DNA from: Bacteroidales bacterium
GTDB lineage: Bacteria > Bacteroidota > Bacteroidia > Bacteroidales > Tenuifilaceae
Direction of reading: 5' to 3'
DNA: 64,000 nt
NCBI GenBank assembly: GCA_020636845.1
Contig: JACJXD010000006.1
Coordinates: forward strand, 62,001 to 126,000
Shown here: positions 27,326-36,991 of the stretch, in pieces
How the letters are laid out: the number at the start of each line of letters is the position of its first letter
Numbering within the stretch: position 1 is the first letter of the stretch
Position numbers and translations under genes: made by a program
Notes under the pieces: model-generated
Database searches by the model: none
The model's input: the letters and a program-made list of their open reading frames with translations, nothing else
What the model was told of the DNA's origin: nothing

Positions 27326-27703
27326 TTAGTAGGGTATAAGTTTGAATGGAACTTTTACCAGTTCCGAAAATGTTTCCCCTGTTTCGAGCATATCCTCGTC
27401 TATGCTTCTGTAAAACCAATTTACAATTATATTTTTCTTTTGAGCATGAATTTCGTGAAGTACAGATAGTATTTCCAGTATCTTTTTTGAGGATGCTGTA
27501 TTAAAATAGTCCATTTTGAATATAATTACAGTATCCCTGTTAGGATTTTCGGCATATTCTTTAAACCAGTCAATTATTGGTTGATAAAAATCCTTTGGAT
27601 TTTCAGGCAGCGATTTTCCGTAGAATTCAAAACGTCCCCTCTCTTTATCAAGGTTAACCTCGGGACTATCAACAGTTTCTTCAATTTTTAACGACTTCAT
27701 CAA
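27326..27703 (-). CDS. SiaC family (DUF1987) regulatory phosphoprotein
   Basis: A 125-residue soluble protein. FKMDYFNTASSKKILEIL matches the SiaC motif, whose threonine is the phosphorylation switch in Pseudomonas (T68 there). Here the threonine is residue 69 from the first ATG and 68 from the second ATG, which immediately follows it. In Pseudomonas SiaC is controlled by the phosphatase SiaA and kinase SiaB and activates a diguanylate cyclase. No cyclase or SiaB is seen in the window, but a SpoIIE-type phosphatase lies 6 kb upstream. It follows dapF by 43 bases and may be cotranscribed with it. Confidence 0.82.
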   Translation of the reverse strand: MMKSLKIEETVDSPEVNLDKERGRFEFYGKSLPENPKDFYQPIIDWFKEYAENPNRDTVIIFKMDYFNTASSKKILEILSVLHEIHAQKKNIIVNWFYRSIDEDMLETGETFSELVKVPFKLIPY

Positions 27704-27746
27704 TCTTCAGCATTAAAATCTATAAGCACAAATATACTATAAATCT

Positions 27747-28538
27747 TTAAAGTGAGTTGTGCTTTATATTAAAGGAACCATCAAATACGTGTTTTACAGG
27801 GCCTTCGAGCCAAATATTGGAATATTTGTTTTCAATTACCGAAAACGAAACTTTTAACGTACCTCCAAGTGCTTTTACGGTAACTTTAGTGTCCGATGGT
27901 TCAAAGAACTCGTGGTATGCAATTGCCGAGGCTACAGCACCGGTTCCACATGCGAGTGTCTCGGCTTCTACTCCGCGTTCAAAGGTGCGTATTTTAAGAA
28001 TGCCATTGCTTTCAACTTGTACAAAGTTTGCGTTGGTTCCACCATTTTGAACGTTTACCGATTGCCTAATAAGATTTCCTTCACGAGCAACATCAACGTT
28101 GTTTACGTTTCTTACAAAACTGACAAAATGAGGAGAGCCGCTGTCTAAAAAGAATCCATCGTCAATAGTTTCAACGTTTGAAATATCTTTCATGCGGAGT
28201 TTTACAAAGCCATTTTCAAGAATTTCGGCCTCGTGAATGCTATCGATGCCCCAAAACTTCATTTTGACAGGGACTAAGTTTAGCGTAAATGCAAATGAAG
28301 CAAAACATCGTCCCCCGTTTCCGCACATTGTGGACTCATTCCCGTCGGAATTGAAATATCGCATAAGTAATCCTTCCGCATTTTCTTCCAGAAGAATTAA
28401 CCCATCAGCACCTATTCCGGTATGTGTTTTACACATTTCCTTTATAATATCAACCGAAGGAACGAATCTTTTTTCCCTGTTATCAATCATAATAAAATCG
28501 TTTCCAGCACCGTGATATTTCGAGAAAGAGATTAGCAT
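27747..28538 (-). CDS. dapF: Diaminopimelate epimerase
   Basis: Converts LL- to meso-diaminopimelate for lysine and peptidoglycan. The two catalytic cysteines are C72 (STMCGNGGRC) and C197 (ETLACGTGA). The N-terminal FSKYHGAGNDFIMID and the substrate-binding GGTNANFV are also present. At 263 residues it has normal length. The adjacent genes are unrelated to lysine synthesis. Confidence 0.95.
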   Translation of the reverse strand: MLISFSKYHGAGNDFIMIDNREKRFVPSVDIIKEMCKTHTGIGADGLILLEENAEGLLMRYFNSDGNESTMCGNGGRCFASFAFTLNLVPVKMKFWGIDSIHEAEILENGFVKLRMKDISNVETIDDGFFLDSGSPHFVSFVRNVNNVDVAREGNLIRQSVNVQNGGTNANFVQVESNGILKIRTFERGVEAETLACGTGAVASAIAYHEFFEPSDTKVTVKALGGTLKVSFSVIENKYSNIWLEGPVKHVFDGSFNIKHNSL

Positions 28539-28566
28539 AGAAAAATTTTTAAGTTAAAAGTACTTT

Positions 28567-28588
28567 AAAGTGGCTAGAGTACTTAAAG
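28567..28588. repeat. Left inverted repeat flanking the four-helix-bundle gene
   Basis: AAAGTGGCTAGAGTACTTAAAG. Its reverse complement, with a 2-base gap, recurs at 28971-28990, and GAGTACTTAAAG is identical in both. A further half-copy (CTTAAAGTGCTATAG) follows directly, giving a small tandem. Confidence 0.6.
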
Positions 28589-28598
28589 TGCTATAGTA

Positions 28599-28961
28599 TT
28601 AACTACTTTTTAGTTTTCTGGAAATTGAGGTAAATATACCTAGTAATTCATTACACTCATCCAGGAAGGTGTTAATTCCATAGTTATGTTGCCAGTCTAA
28701 ATCAATTATTATTTCGAGCCAATAAGCAGTTTCGCTACATTCACTTTCACAAATTTTTATTTTATTATAGAAATCTGCTTTACTTCTAGTTCGGTTGGCT
28801 TCTCTGTAATTGGCACCTACACTTGAGCCCGATTTTGTGAGTTGATTCCTTATTACTTTGGCTTCAATGGTGTTCGGTAAATTTGATGAGAGTCGAATTA
28901 TCGAAATAGCAAATGCTTTTGTTCTTTTCTCAAGAACCTTTCCAAATGCCTTATTATCCAT
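28599..28961 (-). CDS. Four-helix-bundle protein (23S rRNA intervening-sequence protein family)
   Basis: A 120-residue helical protein. The signature RNQLTKSGSSVGANYREANR followed by FYNKIKICESECSETAYWLE is that of the TIGR02436/S23-like family, first found inside 23S rRNA intervening sequences and now known as a widespread stand-alone gene in Bacteroidota. It lies between dapF and the usher-like gene, with which it shares no obvious function. Similar short repeats lie on both sides of it, so it may be a small inserted cassette. No function is known. Confidence 0.85.
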   Translation of the reverse strand: MDNKAFGKVLEKRTKAFAISIIRLSSNLPNTIEAKVIRNQLTKSGSSVGANYREANRTRSKADFYNKIKICESECSETAYWLEIIIDLDWQHNYGINTFLDECNELLGIFTSISRKLKSS

Positions 28962-28970
28962 ATTTATTTG

Positions 28971-28990
28971 CTTTAAGTACTCGACACTTT
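28971..28990. repeat. Right inverted repeat flanking the four-helix-bundle gene
   Basis: Minus strand AAAGTGTCGAGTACTTAAAG, the partner of 28567-28588 in inverted orientation. It lies 10 bases before the start codon, so it also forms the gene's leader. Confidence 0.6.
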
Positions 28991-29007
28991 AGGCACTCTA
29001 AATATTT

Positions 29008-32000
29008 CTACTTCCCAATTACTTCAATTTCAACCCTGCGGTTTTTAGCCCTATTTTCTTCACTATCGTTTGGTGCAATTGGGTTAGTATTACCGAAACC
29101 TCGAACCTGAAGGTTACTAAAGCCGTTTTCAATTAAGTATTTGGCAACCGCTTTTGCACGTTCTTCTCCAATTTGAGAGTTGCTAACAGCTTCTAGGTCG
29201 TCGCAATGGCCTTGTATTTCGATTCTAATATTGCTGTTATCCTTAAGTATTCTTAATAACCTGTTAAGTTCGGCTACCGTTTCAGGACCTAGGTCTGCTT
29301 TGTTAATGTCAAAATGGATGTTTAACTCAATCTGCGATCCTATCGCAATTGGTTTCAGCAGAATATCCTTGGTTACATTCATGAATGTGGTAACCTGGTT
29401 AAGATTTAGATTTTCCGAATAGTACCAGTAGTCGTCGGCTATAACTTCTATTAGATAGTTATCGTTAGCCATGAACGATAGGTTGTAGTCGCCCGAAGTT
29501 GGACTTGAGTAAATGGATTGTTCAACAGAATTGTTCTTGATATTTATGAGGTTAACCCTTGCACGTAAAGGTTTAAGACTTGTTGCGTCTTTTACTGTAC
29601 CTCGCAGGTTAGTCCGACGTATTTGAAGAACACCTTGGGTTACGTCCTGTTGTGTTGAAGGACTAAAGTTAATGCGCCTAATTTTTTCGTCGAAAACAAA
29701 GTTAACCTCAAACTGCTTGTACCCGTTAAATTGAACACGGAAGTTATTTTGCCTCAAATCGAAGTTTTCGTAAAAGATATTATTTACGTTAACAACGTAT
29801 TCGTCGGTGATAGGAGCAAAAATTAGAAACTCTCCGTTTTTGTCGGTTAGCGTGGAGTAAGTATTTCCACGGCTATCGGTTGCCGAAATTCTTACATTCG
29901 AAACATCAATTTTTCCTAGTCCCGATAAGCGACTTCTGTTTAGTATAATTTTTCCAAATATTTTATTCTTTTCAACAAACGGGATATAGTAGGTAGTATT
30001 CTTTTTATCAACTCGAATTTCGTTACCAATATCTGCTTTCGAAAAAGTTCCAGCATCTTTGCCTACAGGATTATATTCAATTTTATACGTTCCGCTGGGA
30101 ATATTTTCGAACTCAACTTCGCCATACTGATTCGAAAGCAGTTCCCCCGATGTGAAATCGGTTAATTCCATGTTTTCAGTATCAGTACGTTGTATGCTCA
30201 CCAAAACATTTTTAATACCGGGTTCATTATCGTTTTTAATTCTGTTACCGTTATAATCCTTGAAGAAAACAAGTTTTAGGTTGTAGTATTTAATAACAGG
30301 TTGTTGAAACCCAAATTCTTTACGAAGGCTGGCTTCAAAGTACATATTTTGGTATCGTTCTACATTTTCGGTAGTGGTAACTCTCGATTGAACGGTGTAA
30401 ACATTTAGTAGTCTTATTTGCCAATCTCGTGGTAAGTACCAGAATAGTTGAGAGGTAATGTTAGAGTAACTCGATTTAGAAACCAAATCGTTAGTATAGG
30501 ATACGTTCACCATTAGTTTTACCAAATCTTTGTATATATAAGAATCGAAATAAGGCATTATTCTAAGTAATCTGGTTTCTCTTGAGGAATAGTACCAGCT
30601 AAATTGCTCGTAAATAGAACGGGGGCCGTTAGTGTACATTGCTTGTACACCCCATTTGGGTTGGCGAAGGTTAATGGTAAAATATTGGTAGTTAAACTTG
30701 TTTTTAATATTAGAAACGGAGAATGTAGAATCTACGAAATAAAGGGGTTTATGCCAAACCCTTACAAAACCGCTAAATATATTTGCAGTAAGTGAACTTC
30801 CTTGCTTATCTCCTTTTAGTCTTGCCCCAAAATTATAGTTGTAAACAAAAGTTGAGAAAAAATCTTTTCCTCTTTGAATTACCGGAAAAATATCCGACGA
30901 GTTATATTCTACCCCGGGACCTGTATAAATATTGAATTTTGGGGTGGCTTGATAATTGTAATTAACCAACTCTTTATGAAAGTTGGTAAATGGCTGATAG
31001 GTAATATAGTAATTGTTGTAATCGCCAGGACTATTTCGGTTATCACTTATATAGTAACTTAGGTAATTACCATTGTTAAAAAGGTAAATAGATTGTGTGT
31101 ATAATTCCGAGCGACCATTATGGCTTGAGTTTAAGAATTTTTGACCACTTTTATACCTTGCAGAAACACTTAACCGTTTTTTATTAAAACTTAAAGTTGC
31201 AGTAGTACCATATACATTTTTGTTAAAAACAGTGTTATCCAAATTTTCGAATCGAATTTGATTAAAAACCCCTTGTATGCCTAATTTTAGGCTTTTTGCA
31301 ATTTTAACATTAACCCCTGCTACGCCTAATTTAGATTCGAAAATATTGTTTAAAGCAGATGTATAAACACCTCCCATAAGAATTCCTACATTTTCTGTTG
31401 GAGAGAATGTAACTTCCGAGCCAAAGTTGTTTTGTGGATTTCGAATACGCTGTGTAGCATACGCTTCAATTTTGATTTTCTTAAACTCGGAACTTATACC
31501 TCCTCCTCGTCCATGTAGGCTACTTTCTATACTTTTATTTAAATCGCCGACTTCAATATTTAGTTTGTTGGTTTTATATCCAAGCCACATTCGATTGTAT
31601 TTGTATAAATTTTCGGTAGGCTTAGTATCGTCATTGTTGTAGAAAAAGTAAATTTCTCGACTTTTAGGAAAGAGAATGTTCCCTTGTATTATTGATGAAT
31701 ATGCAGGTTTTGCAAAGTTTGAAAACAAACCTCTTGCAAAAAATTCGGTTATTAGCATCTTTCTCGATTCTGGAATATCGTTGGAATATTGGTCTCCTAA
31801 ATTGCGAACCCAACATGTACCCTTGTATGTGCTATCTATAGTTTTAGCTGTAAAGTTTAATTTGTAATTTTCTTTTGATAGCAAGTTTTCTCTATCAAGG
31901 TATATGTTAAAATCAATAATAGAATCGCTATATGGGGAAATATTTACATCTTTAACAAATTCAGAATTTCTGGCATCTTCTATTCCTAGGGAACTATTTC

Positions 32001-32551
32001 CCTGAATAAGCATGGTAACCGTTTCTTCTCTGTTACCTCTGTTTTCCACGAGAACTCTGAATTTTGTATGTCCCGATTGTTGTTCAAAATATTCAAAACG
32101 GGTTAATATTTTTACTCTAAGGTCGTATTCTCTGGGTATTTTAATAAAACTATATTCGTTTTTAATTGTATTTCCCTCGGTTATCCGATATTGCGGCAAT
32201 AACAGAGTATCCAATATCCCCTCTGACTTTTTCGCCAATGGCAACACGTACCGGGACAAAAATTGAGTCTAGTGGGGCTAAGGTTATTTCTTGTTTATCG
32301 TCTCCAATAATTTGCCATCCTGATGGAACTGTAACTGAAATGTGAAAGATTTGAGTGGTTGATGACTGGTTGACAATTTTGACTGTATTGAAGATTGTTT
32401 TTCCTTTTTTTGCTTCAACACTATGTTTGGCAAACGATATATCTATTTTTGGTGGCTCGTCGGATATAAAAAAAAAAGTATTGTCCCCTTAACATAAGGG
32501 GCCATACCCAAAATAAGTAAAGTAATGCTATGCCGAAGTCCGTTTGAGCAT
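29008..32551 (-). pseudogene. Usher-like outer-membrane protein with C-terminal OmpA domain (frameshifted 5' end)
   Basis: The main open frame, 29008 to about 32175, encodes over 1050 residues: an Ig/NEW3-like segment (TKFRVLVENRGNREETVTML), a long beta-strand region with an usher-like GDLNKSIESSLHGRGGGISS and many aromatic-rich strands, an SdrB-like carboxylate domain (FFKDYNGNRIKNDNEPGIKN), a regulatory-type beta domain, and an OmpA peptidoglycan-binding domain (IHFDINKADLGPETVAEL, IQGHCDD, NRRVEIEV). Upstream coding continues in other frames: MLKRTSA from ATG 32551, a signal-like SITLLILGMAPYVKG, and a NEW3-like SFAKHSVEAKKGKTIFN up to VIAAISDNRG. Frame breaks lie near 32530, at an A10 tract (32468-32477) and near 32175. 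With the neighbouring chaperone and subunit-like genes this looks like a chaperone-usher outer-membrane platform. The barrel assignment is by inspection only. Confidence 0.65.
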
Positions 32552-32559
32552 CTTAAGAT

Positions 32560-33098
32560 TTATGGTAATTCAACCAAAGTAAATATTAGGTTACGTAATA
32601 ATAATCAGGAGTTGTACCCAGCAGCGGAGTGGTTATTCCACAGTCGTAACTTAAAACTACTTCGCCAGTTGTGGTAGTTGTGCCAGGATCCTCCCCACTG
32701 ACAATTTCTTGGTCGGCGTCCGATAATACAATATTTGTAACGGTAGTTCCTGGTATTGTTGTGGTAGGTCGTATCTCCATATTCGATAAAGCCAAGTTAG
32801 GACTGGCTCCGTCGGATATAATAGCAGAAGAACCTGCCCTTACGCTTAATTTCCACCCAATACTAGTACCATCGCCACCTACATCTGTTGTATCGGCAAA
32901 ACTAATATTCAATCGGGACCAGTTATTTAAACTTTTTCCCGATGAATATTCATTAATAGAGTTAAAATTGATGGAAATTATTCCACCACTTTTAACTCTT
33001 ACAACTTTAGTAACATTTTGCCCCTTTAAAGTAAAAGGAGAATTAAACAAAAAAATTGTTACTAGAAAAAGTAGTACAATCTTTTCCCATTGTTTCAT
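32560..33098 (-). CDS. Secreted pilin-like subunit candidate (3' frameshift)
   Basis: The open frame 33098-32586 gives 170 residues: signal peptide (IVLLFLVTIFLFNSPFTLKG, cleaved near Q27) and a beta-rich mature part (VVRVKSGGIISINFNSINEY, NNWSRLNISFADTTDVGG, GEVVLSYDCGITTPLLG). The frame stops after YYYVT, but a one-base shift near 32588 continues NLIFTLVELP to a stop at 32560-32562, a natural final beta strand. That stop is 9 bases before the usher-like ATG at 32551, so the genes form an operon. Not a family I can name; the terminal strand and chaperone-usher context suggest a fibre subunit. Confidence 0.6.
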
Positions 33099-33154
33099 TA
33101 CTTGAACGTATGTCTATAGCCTTAAATTATATAATAGGCTATTTGAAAAGAAAG

Positions 33155-33751
33155 CTATTTGGCAACCAATTCCAGAATAACATTAGTAATATACCTGTCT
33201 GGATCTAAACTTTGAGCAAGTAAAGATGAGCTCCGTTCATTGTTCCTTCACCAGTACCAAGCCTCCATTGAATATAAAGTCATTTTGAGCTGCACTTCCG
33301 GCAGAAGCACCAACAACACCTGTAATTATGTTGACAGCAACGTTAGTTAATGGAGGTATTGCAGTCGATAAAGCCCAGTTAGCATCAAAGGTCTGTCAGT
33401 ACCAACCTGATGTTACATCATATCCAATGTTGTTTAATGGCATGGTGTGTTGCGGGATTTTCTTGCCCAATTAAAGTACCATCTTCTGCTCTTAGTGTAA
33501 CGTCGAAATCCTGAGAAGATGAAACAGTAAAACAGGTTTGATACTGCATTAGCGCCACCATTGTTACCCACTTGTATATTGATCAATGGTATTTACAACA
33601 AAGTCGATGTTTCCTCCGGAAACAACAGTTAAACGTAAAATAGAGTTTAACGTAACCGAAACAGGTATGATTGCCTGATCGTTAACTGCCTGTCCAAAAG
33701 CCAAACTGGCTAATAAGCAGTAAACCAAAAGAAGTAAATTAGTTTTTTCAT
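33155..33751 (-). pseudogene. Broken secreted pilin-like subunit
   Basis: ATG at 33751 opens MKKLIYFFW and stops, but one more A in the A6 tract would give MKKTNLLLLVYCLLASLAFG, a clean signal peptide, running into QAVNDQAIIPVSVTLNSILR and VVSGGNIDFVVNTIDQYTSG. Further pieces in other frames read NNGGANAVSNL, FTVSSSQDFDVTLRAEDGTL, TMPLNNIGYDVTSGWY, TFDANWALSTAIPPLTNVAV, AGSAAQNDFIFNGG and LAQSLDPDRYITNVILELVA. At least five frame breaks plus one in-frame TGA interrupt about 190 codons. Pieces are well preserved, so decay is recent or the sequence has local errors. The mature part resembles the neighbouring subunit in being short, beta-rich and without catalytic motifs. Confidence 0.7.
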
Positions 33752-33877
33752 AAGTAAAAAATTTGGTTTAACATTAATGTTCAACTTGTCTGATTAATTG
33801 CAATTTAAAAATACGATAAAAAATATCAAATGTACAAAACTTAGAGCATTACTAAAGTTTGAATTTTTTGAAAAGAT

Positions 33878-35767
33878 TTATGTATTCGGGTTAATTTTAA
33901 ATCCAACAACAAGTATATCGTCAACCTGAGGATATTTTGTTCCGATCCAATCCTTTAGCGTGTTTTTTAGCATTTCGCGCTGCTGGTCAGCAGTTAATAT
34001 GGAGATGCTTCCTAAAAGGTCGATAAAATTACGAATCATGAATTTACGCCCTTCGGCGCCTCCAAATTGGTCGATAAACCCATCGGAAAACATATAAAAC
34101 CATGTAGGGTTATCAACATGAATGGTATGAGTGCTAAATTCATTTTCCATGTATCCCATACCTCCGCCAATGGATTCCTTATCTCCCCTAAGCCTAAAAA
34201 CTTCGTTATTGGTTACATATACAAGTGGGTTTTTAGCTCCGGAAAATTCTACAATATTTGAATTTCTATTGTAAACGCATAAGGCCATATCCATACCATC
34301 CCTGTTATCCGTTTCTTCTTGTCGCAAAGTTCTTCGGATGCCATTATTTAATTCCTGAAGAATTGCTCCCGGTTTATGTATGCCTCTAAATACAATATCG
34401 TCAAGCAAATTGTAACCGATCATTGATAGGAATGCTCCCGGAACGCCATGACCGGTACAATCTATGGCCGAAATGGCAATTTTATCAGTTTTTTCTTTCG
34501 AAATATAATCAGCAGTTAATTCTTTAAACCAGTAATAATCACCACTAACAACGTCGCGAGGCCTAAAGAAAATGAACGATTCTGGGAAAATGGACTGTAG
34601 GCTGGATTGTGGTGGCAACAATGCCTTCTGAATCCCCTGAGCATAGTTAATACTCTTATTTATGTTCTCATTTTGCTTCTGAATATGGTCGCGTTGATTT
34701 TGAATCTCAATGTTTTGCAGGTTTAAGAGTTCATTTGCTTTTTTCTTATCCCTGTAGTTTCGGTATATAACAACCGTGCCTATAACCACAAATAGCAGGA
34801 ATACAAACGAAGACATTATGATTAGCCGTTGTACTCTCGAACGGGCATGTTGCTCTCTGATCTGAGTCTCTTTTAACAACCTGTCCGTATTTAAAAGGTC
34901 AATTTCAGTTTGTCGTTTTTGTGCTTCTTCTTCTGCTTTTTTTAAGCTGTCCTGTTTTAAAAAAACGATATAGTTAAGCGAATCCTGTGTTGATTTTGCT
35001 TTTAATTCGCTCAGATTCATCATTAACTCTTGTTGTTGACGCTGCATTTTTTCACGTTCAGCTTCAGTTTCGCTTTTGATAATTTTAGTTTCGTATTCAG
35101 TTTTTATTTGCTGGGTTGCCAGTTGTTGTTCATACACACTCGACATAGATGCATACTCGTTAGCTTTAGCAGAGTTGCCTAACTTATCGTAGTTTTGAGA
35201 AAGTAACTTTAAGCTGTTGAGTATAAGTCTTGGATTATTTACTTCCTTTGAAAGAGTTAATGCTTCTTCAAGTAGTTTTAAAGCTTTTTCGTTTTGGCTT
35301 AAAGCTGTGTGAATATAAGCTACATCTATTAATCCCGCTGCCACCTCTGATTTATCGTTCATTTTTCGACGGGCATCCAAACTCTTGTAAAAATATTCTA
35401 GGGTTAAGTCCAGCCTGTCCATATCCGAGTAGATGAGGGCAATGTTACTATATACAGCTTTAATATCAGCATAATTTCCAACCCTCTCATTAAGTGGAAC
35501 AGTTTGTAAAAAGTAATCTATAGCTTCTTTCGCGTTTCCATTTCCCCAATAAATAAATGCTATTTTATTAAGGTAAAACGCTTCTTGTTGAGGATTATTT
35601 GCTTGTTTATAGCGTGCAACCAGTTCTTTATACCTTTCCACGTTTTCTTGCATCTCTTTGGGCAAAACTCTAATTTCCTGTGAGAACACAGGACTTAGAT
35701 TAAAGAAATATAAAATAAATATTAATACTATTCTAAAAAGTTTCAATCCGTTACTTTTTTTATTCAA
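33878..35767 (-). CDS. TPR-domain sensor with SpoIIE-type protein phosphatase
   Basis: A 629-residue membrane protein: signal peptide (RIVLIFILYFFNLSPVFS), periplasmic TPR repeats (residues about 60-215), a long coiled coil, a transmembrane helix (LIIMSSFVFLLFVVIGTVVIY, about 317-337), a second coiled coil and a cytoplasmic PP2C/SpoIIE phosphatase. Metal-binding motifs DCTGHGVPGAFLSM and FSDGFIDQFGG are intact, so it should be active. Its substrate may be the SiaC-like protein encoded at 27326-27703, as SiaA acts on SiaC. It lies between the pilin-like genes and the divergent chaperone gene. Confidence 0.88.
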   Translation of the reverse strand: MNKKSNGLKLFRIVLIFILYFFNLSPVFSQEIRVLPKEMQENVERYKELVARYKQANNPQQEAFYLNKIAFIYWGNGNAKEAIDYFLQTVPLNERVGNYADIKAVYSNIALIYSDMDRLDLTLEYFYKSLDARRKMNDKSEVAAGLIDVAYIHTALSQNEKALKLLEEALTLSKEVNNPRLILNSLKLLSQNYDKLGNSAKANEYASMSSVYEQQLATQQIKTEYETKIIKSETEAEREKMQRQQQELMMNLSELKAKSTQDSLNYIVFLKQDSLKKAEEEAQKRQTEIDLLNTDRLLKETQIREQHARSRVQRLIIMSSFVFLLFVVIGTVVIYRNYRDKKKANELLNLQNIEIQNQRDHIQKQNENINKSINYAQGIQKALLPPQSSLQSIFPESFIFFRPRDVVSGDYYWFKELTADYISKEKTDKIAISAIDCTGHGVPGAFLSMIGYNLLDDIVFRGIHKPGAILQELNNGIRRTLRQEETDNRDGMDMALCVYNRNSNIVEFSGAKNPLVYVTNNEVFRLRGDKESIGGGMGYMENEFSTHTIHVDNPTWFYMFSDGFIDQFGGAEGRKFMIRNFIDLLGSISILTADQQREMLKNTLKDWIGTKYPQVDDILVVGFKINPNT

Positions 35768-36122
35768 ACCTACAATTTTTTTATTAATTAGCCAGTATTG
35801 GAGTAGAAATATTTAATTGACACTTAGAGGTTAAAGTTGTTAATTTTGTGTTATACAGATATTAATACTAACTATATTAATGATTAAATGTTTAAAGTTA
35901 AATCAGATATTCTTTTAAAATAATAAAAACAATAATACACCATATTTTTTTACAATTAAAACAATTCCTCACTTTTGAACTAATTTTATCTTACTAAAAT
36001 TTATCTTTAATCAATTAAAAACTTAAGTTTAACAACTTAAAATGTTAACACTTATTATAATATTGCATTATAATAATAATAAATTTATCTTTAGCAGTTG
36101 GAGTAACTTTTAAATCTTTGCT
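35768..36122. other. 355-base AT-rich divergent promoter region
   Basis: No gene is seen. Before the chaperone gene, TTG (36063-36065), 20 bases, TATCTTTA (36086-36093) is a near match to the phylum promoter consensus, 30 bases before the ATG. Nothing convincing was found for the phosphatase gene on the other strand. Confidence 0.35.
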
Positions 36123-36989
36123 ATGAAGTTAAAAACTTGGAGTTTAGTTATACTTTGTTTGGTTCCCTTTTGGGCAGTTTCCCAAGATTTTGAAGTGGCA
36201 CCAGTTAAAATGTTTTTTGATGCTGAACCTGCTACCAGCCAAACAAAGACAATTTCTGTAACAAACCATAGTGCTCGGAGAGTTTCATATTCTGTCGGAA
36301 TTTCTGATTTTTTACCGACATCCGAAGGTAACATTCAATCGTTGCCTCCAAATTCTACTAAACGTTCCTGTGCAAATTGGATTAATGTAAATCCTTCGTT
36401 TTTTGAACTTAACCCTGGGGATAATATTGAAGTTCAGGTAAACATGTTAGTTCCTGGGGAAGAGTACGGTTCTACTTGGTGTATGTTGTACGTGCAGCCG
36501 ACAAAAGAACAGACTACATGGAGTGCCGATAAAGTTCTTAGTACCGGTATTACTGTTACCGGTCGTATTGGTGTACAAGTGTTTCAATCGCCAAAGTCGA
36601 ACCAGAATTACTCGATAAAAATCAGTAATTTAAAGGAAGTTACTGCAGTATCCGATACGCTTAGGAGATTTACGGCAACAATCGAGAATTTAGGAGATAA
36701 GGTTACTACTTGTAAAACATTTCTCTTGGCTTCGAATATGCAAACGGCAGAGGAAAAGCAATTCGCGACTCAGGATATTGTTGTGTTTCCAAAGCTTAGC
36801 AGGAATATTGAACTTACTATGACTAACGATTTACCGACTGGTACGTATGCATTGGCTGCTATTGTCGATTATGGACCAAAATTTCCGCTGGAAGGAGCAC
36901 AAATTGTAATTAACGTAGGCAACGCTACAACGCCAATACCTGTTCAGTCTAGTAAAGATTCAACGACTATAGAAGAAAAACAAGAGTAA
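36123..36989 (+). CDS. PapD-like periplasmic chaperone
   Basis: A 288-residue secreted protein. The signal peptide (LVILCLVPFWAVS) is followed by an Ig-like domain opening with FEVAPVKMFFDAEPATSQTK and TISVTNHSARRVSYSVGISD, the layout of fimbrial chaperone N-domains, in which strand pairs bind subunits. NPSFFELNPGDNIEVQVNML is the sequence expected for the edge before strand G. A second Ig domain covers about residues 150-270. Two cysteines (SCANW, TWCML) may form a disulfide. It fits the usher-like protein and subunits across the divergent gap. The MORN gene follows after 2 bases. Confidence 0.75.
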   Translation: MKLKTWSLVILCLVPFWAVSQDFEVAPVKMFFDAEPATSQTKTISVTNHSARRVSYSVGISDFLPTSEGNIQSLPPNSTKRSCANWINVNPSFFELNPGDNIEVQVNMLVPGEEYGSTWCMLYVQPTKEQTTWSADKVLSTGITVTGRIGVQVFQSPKSNQNYSIKISNLKEVTAVSDTLRRFTATIENLGDKVTTCKTFLLASNMQTAEEKQFATQDIVVFPKLSRNIELTMTNDLPTGTYALAAIVDYGPKFPLEGAQIVINVGNATTPIPVQSSKDSTTIEEKQE

Positions 36990-36991
36990 GG

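Noticed and set aside
28599..28961. Ribosomal protein or rRNA intervening sequence
   Set aside because: There is no rRNA around it; the protein family occurs as a stand-alone gene.
33155..33751. Several small independent genes in the fragmented region
   Set aside because: The fragments join into one continuous secreted protein when one-base shifts are allowed, with a signal peptide at the start and a single natural end.
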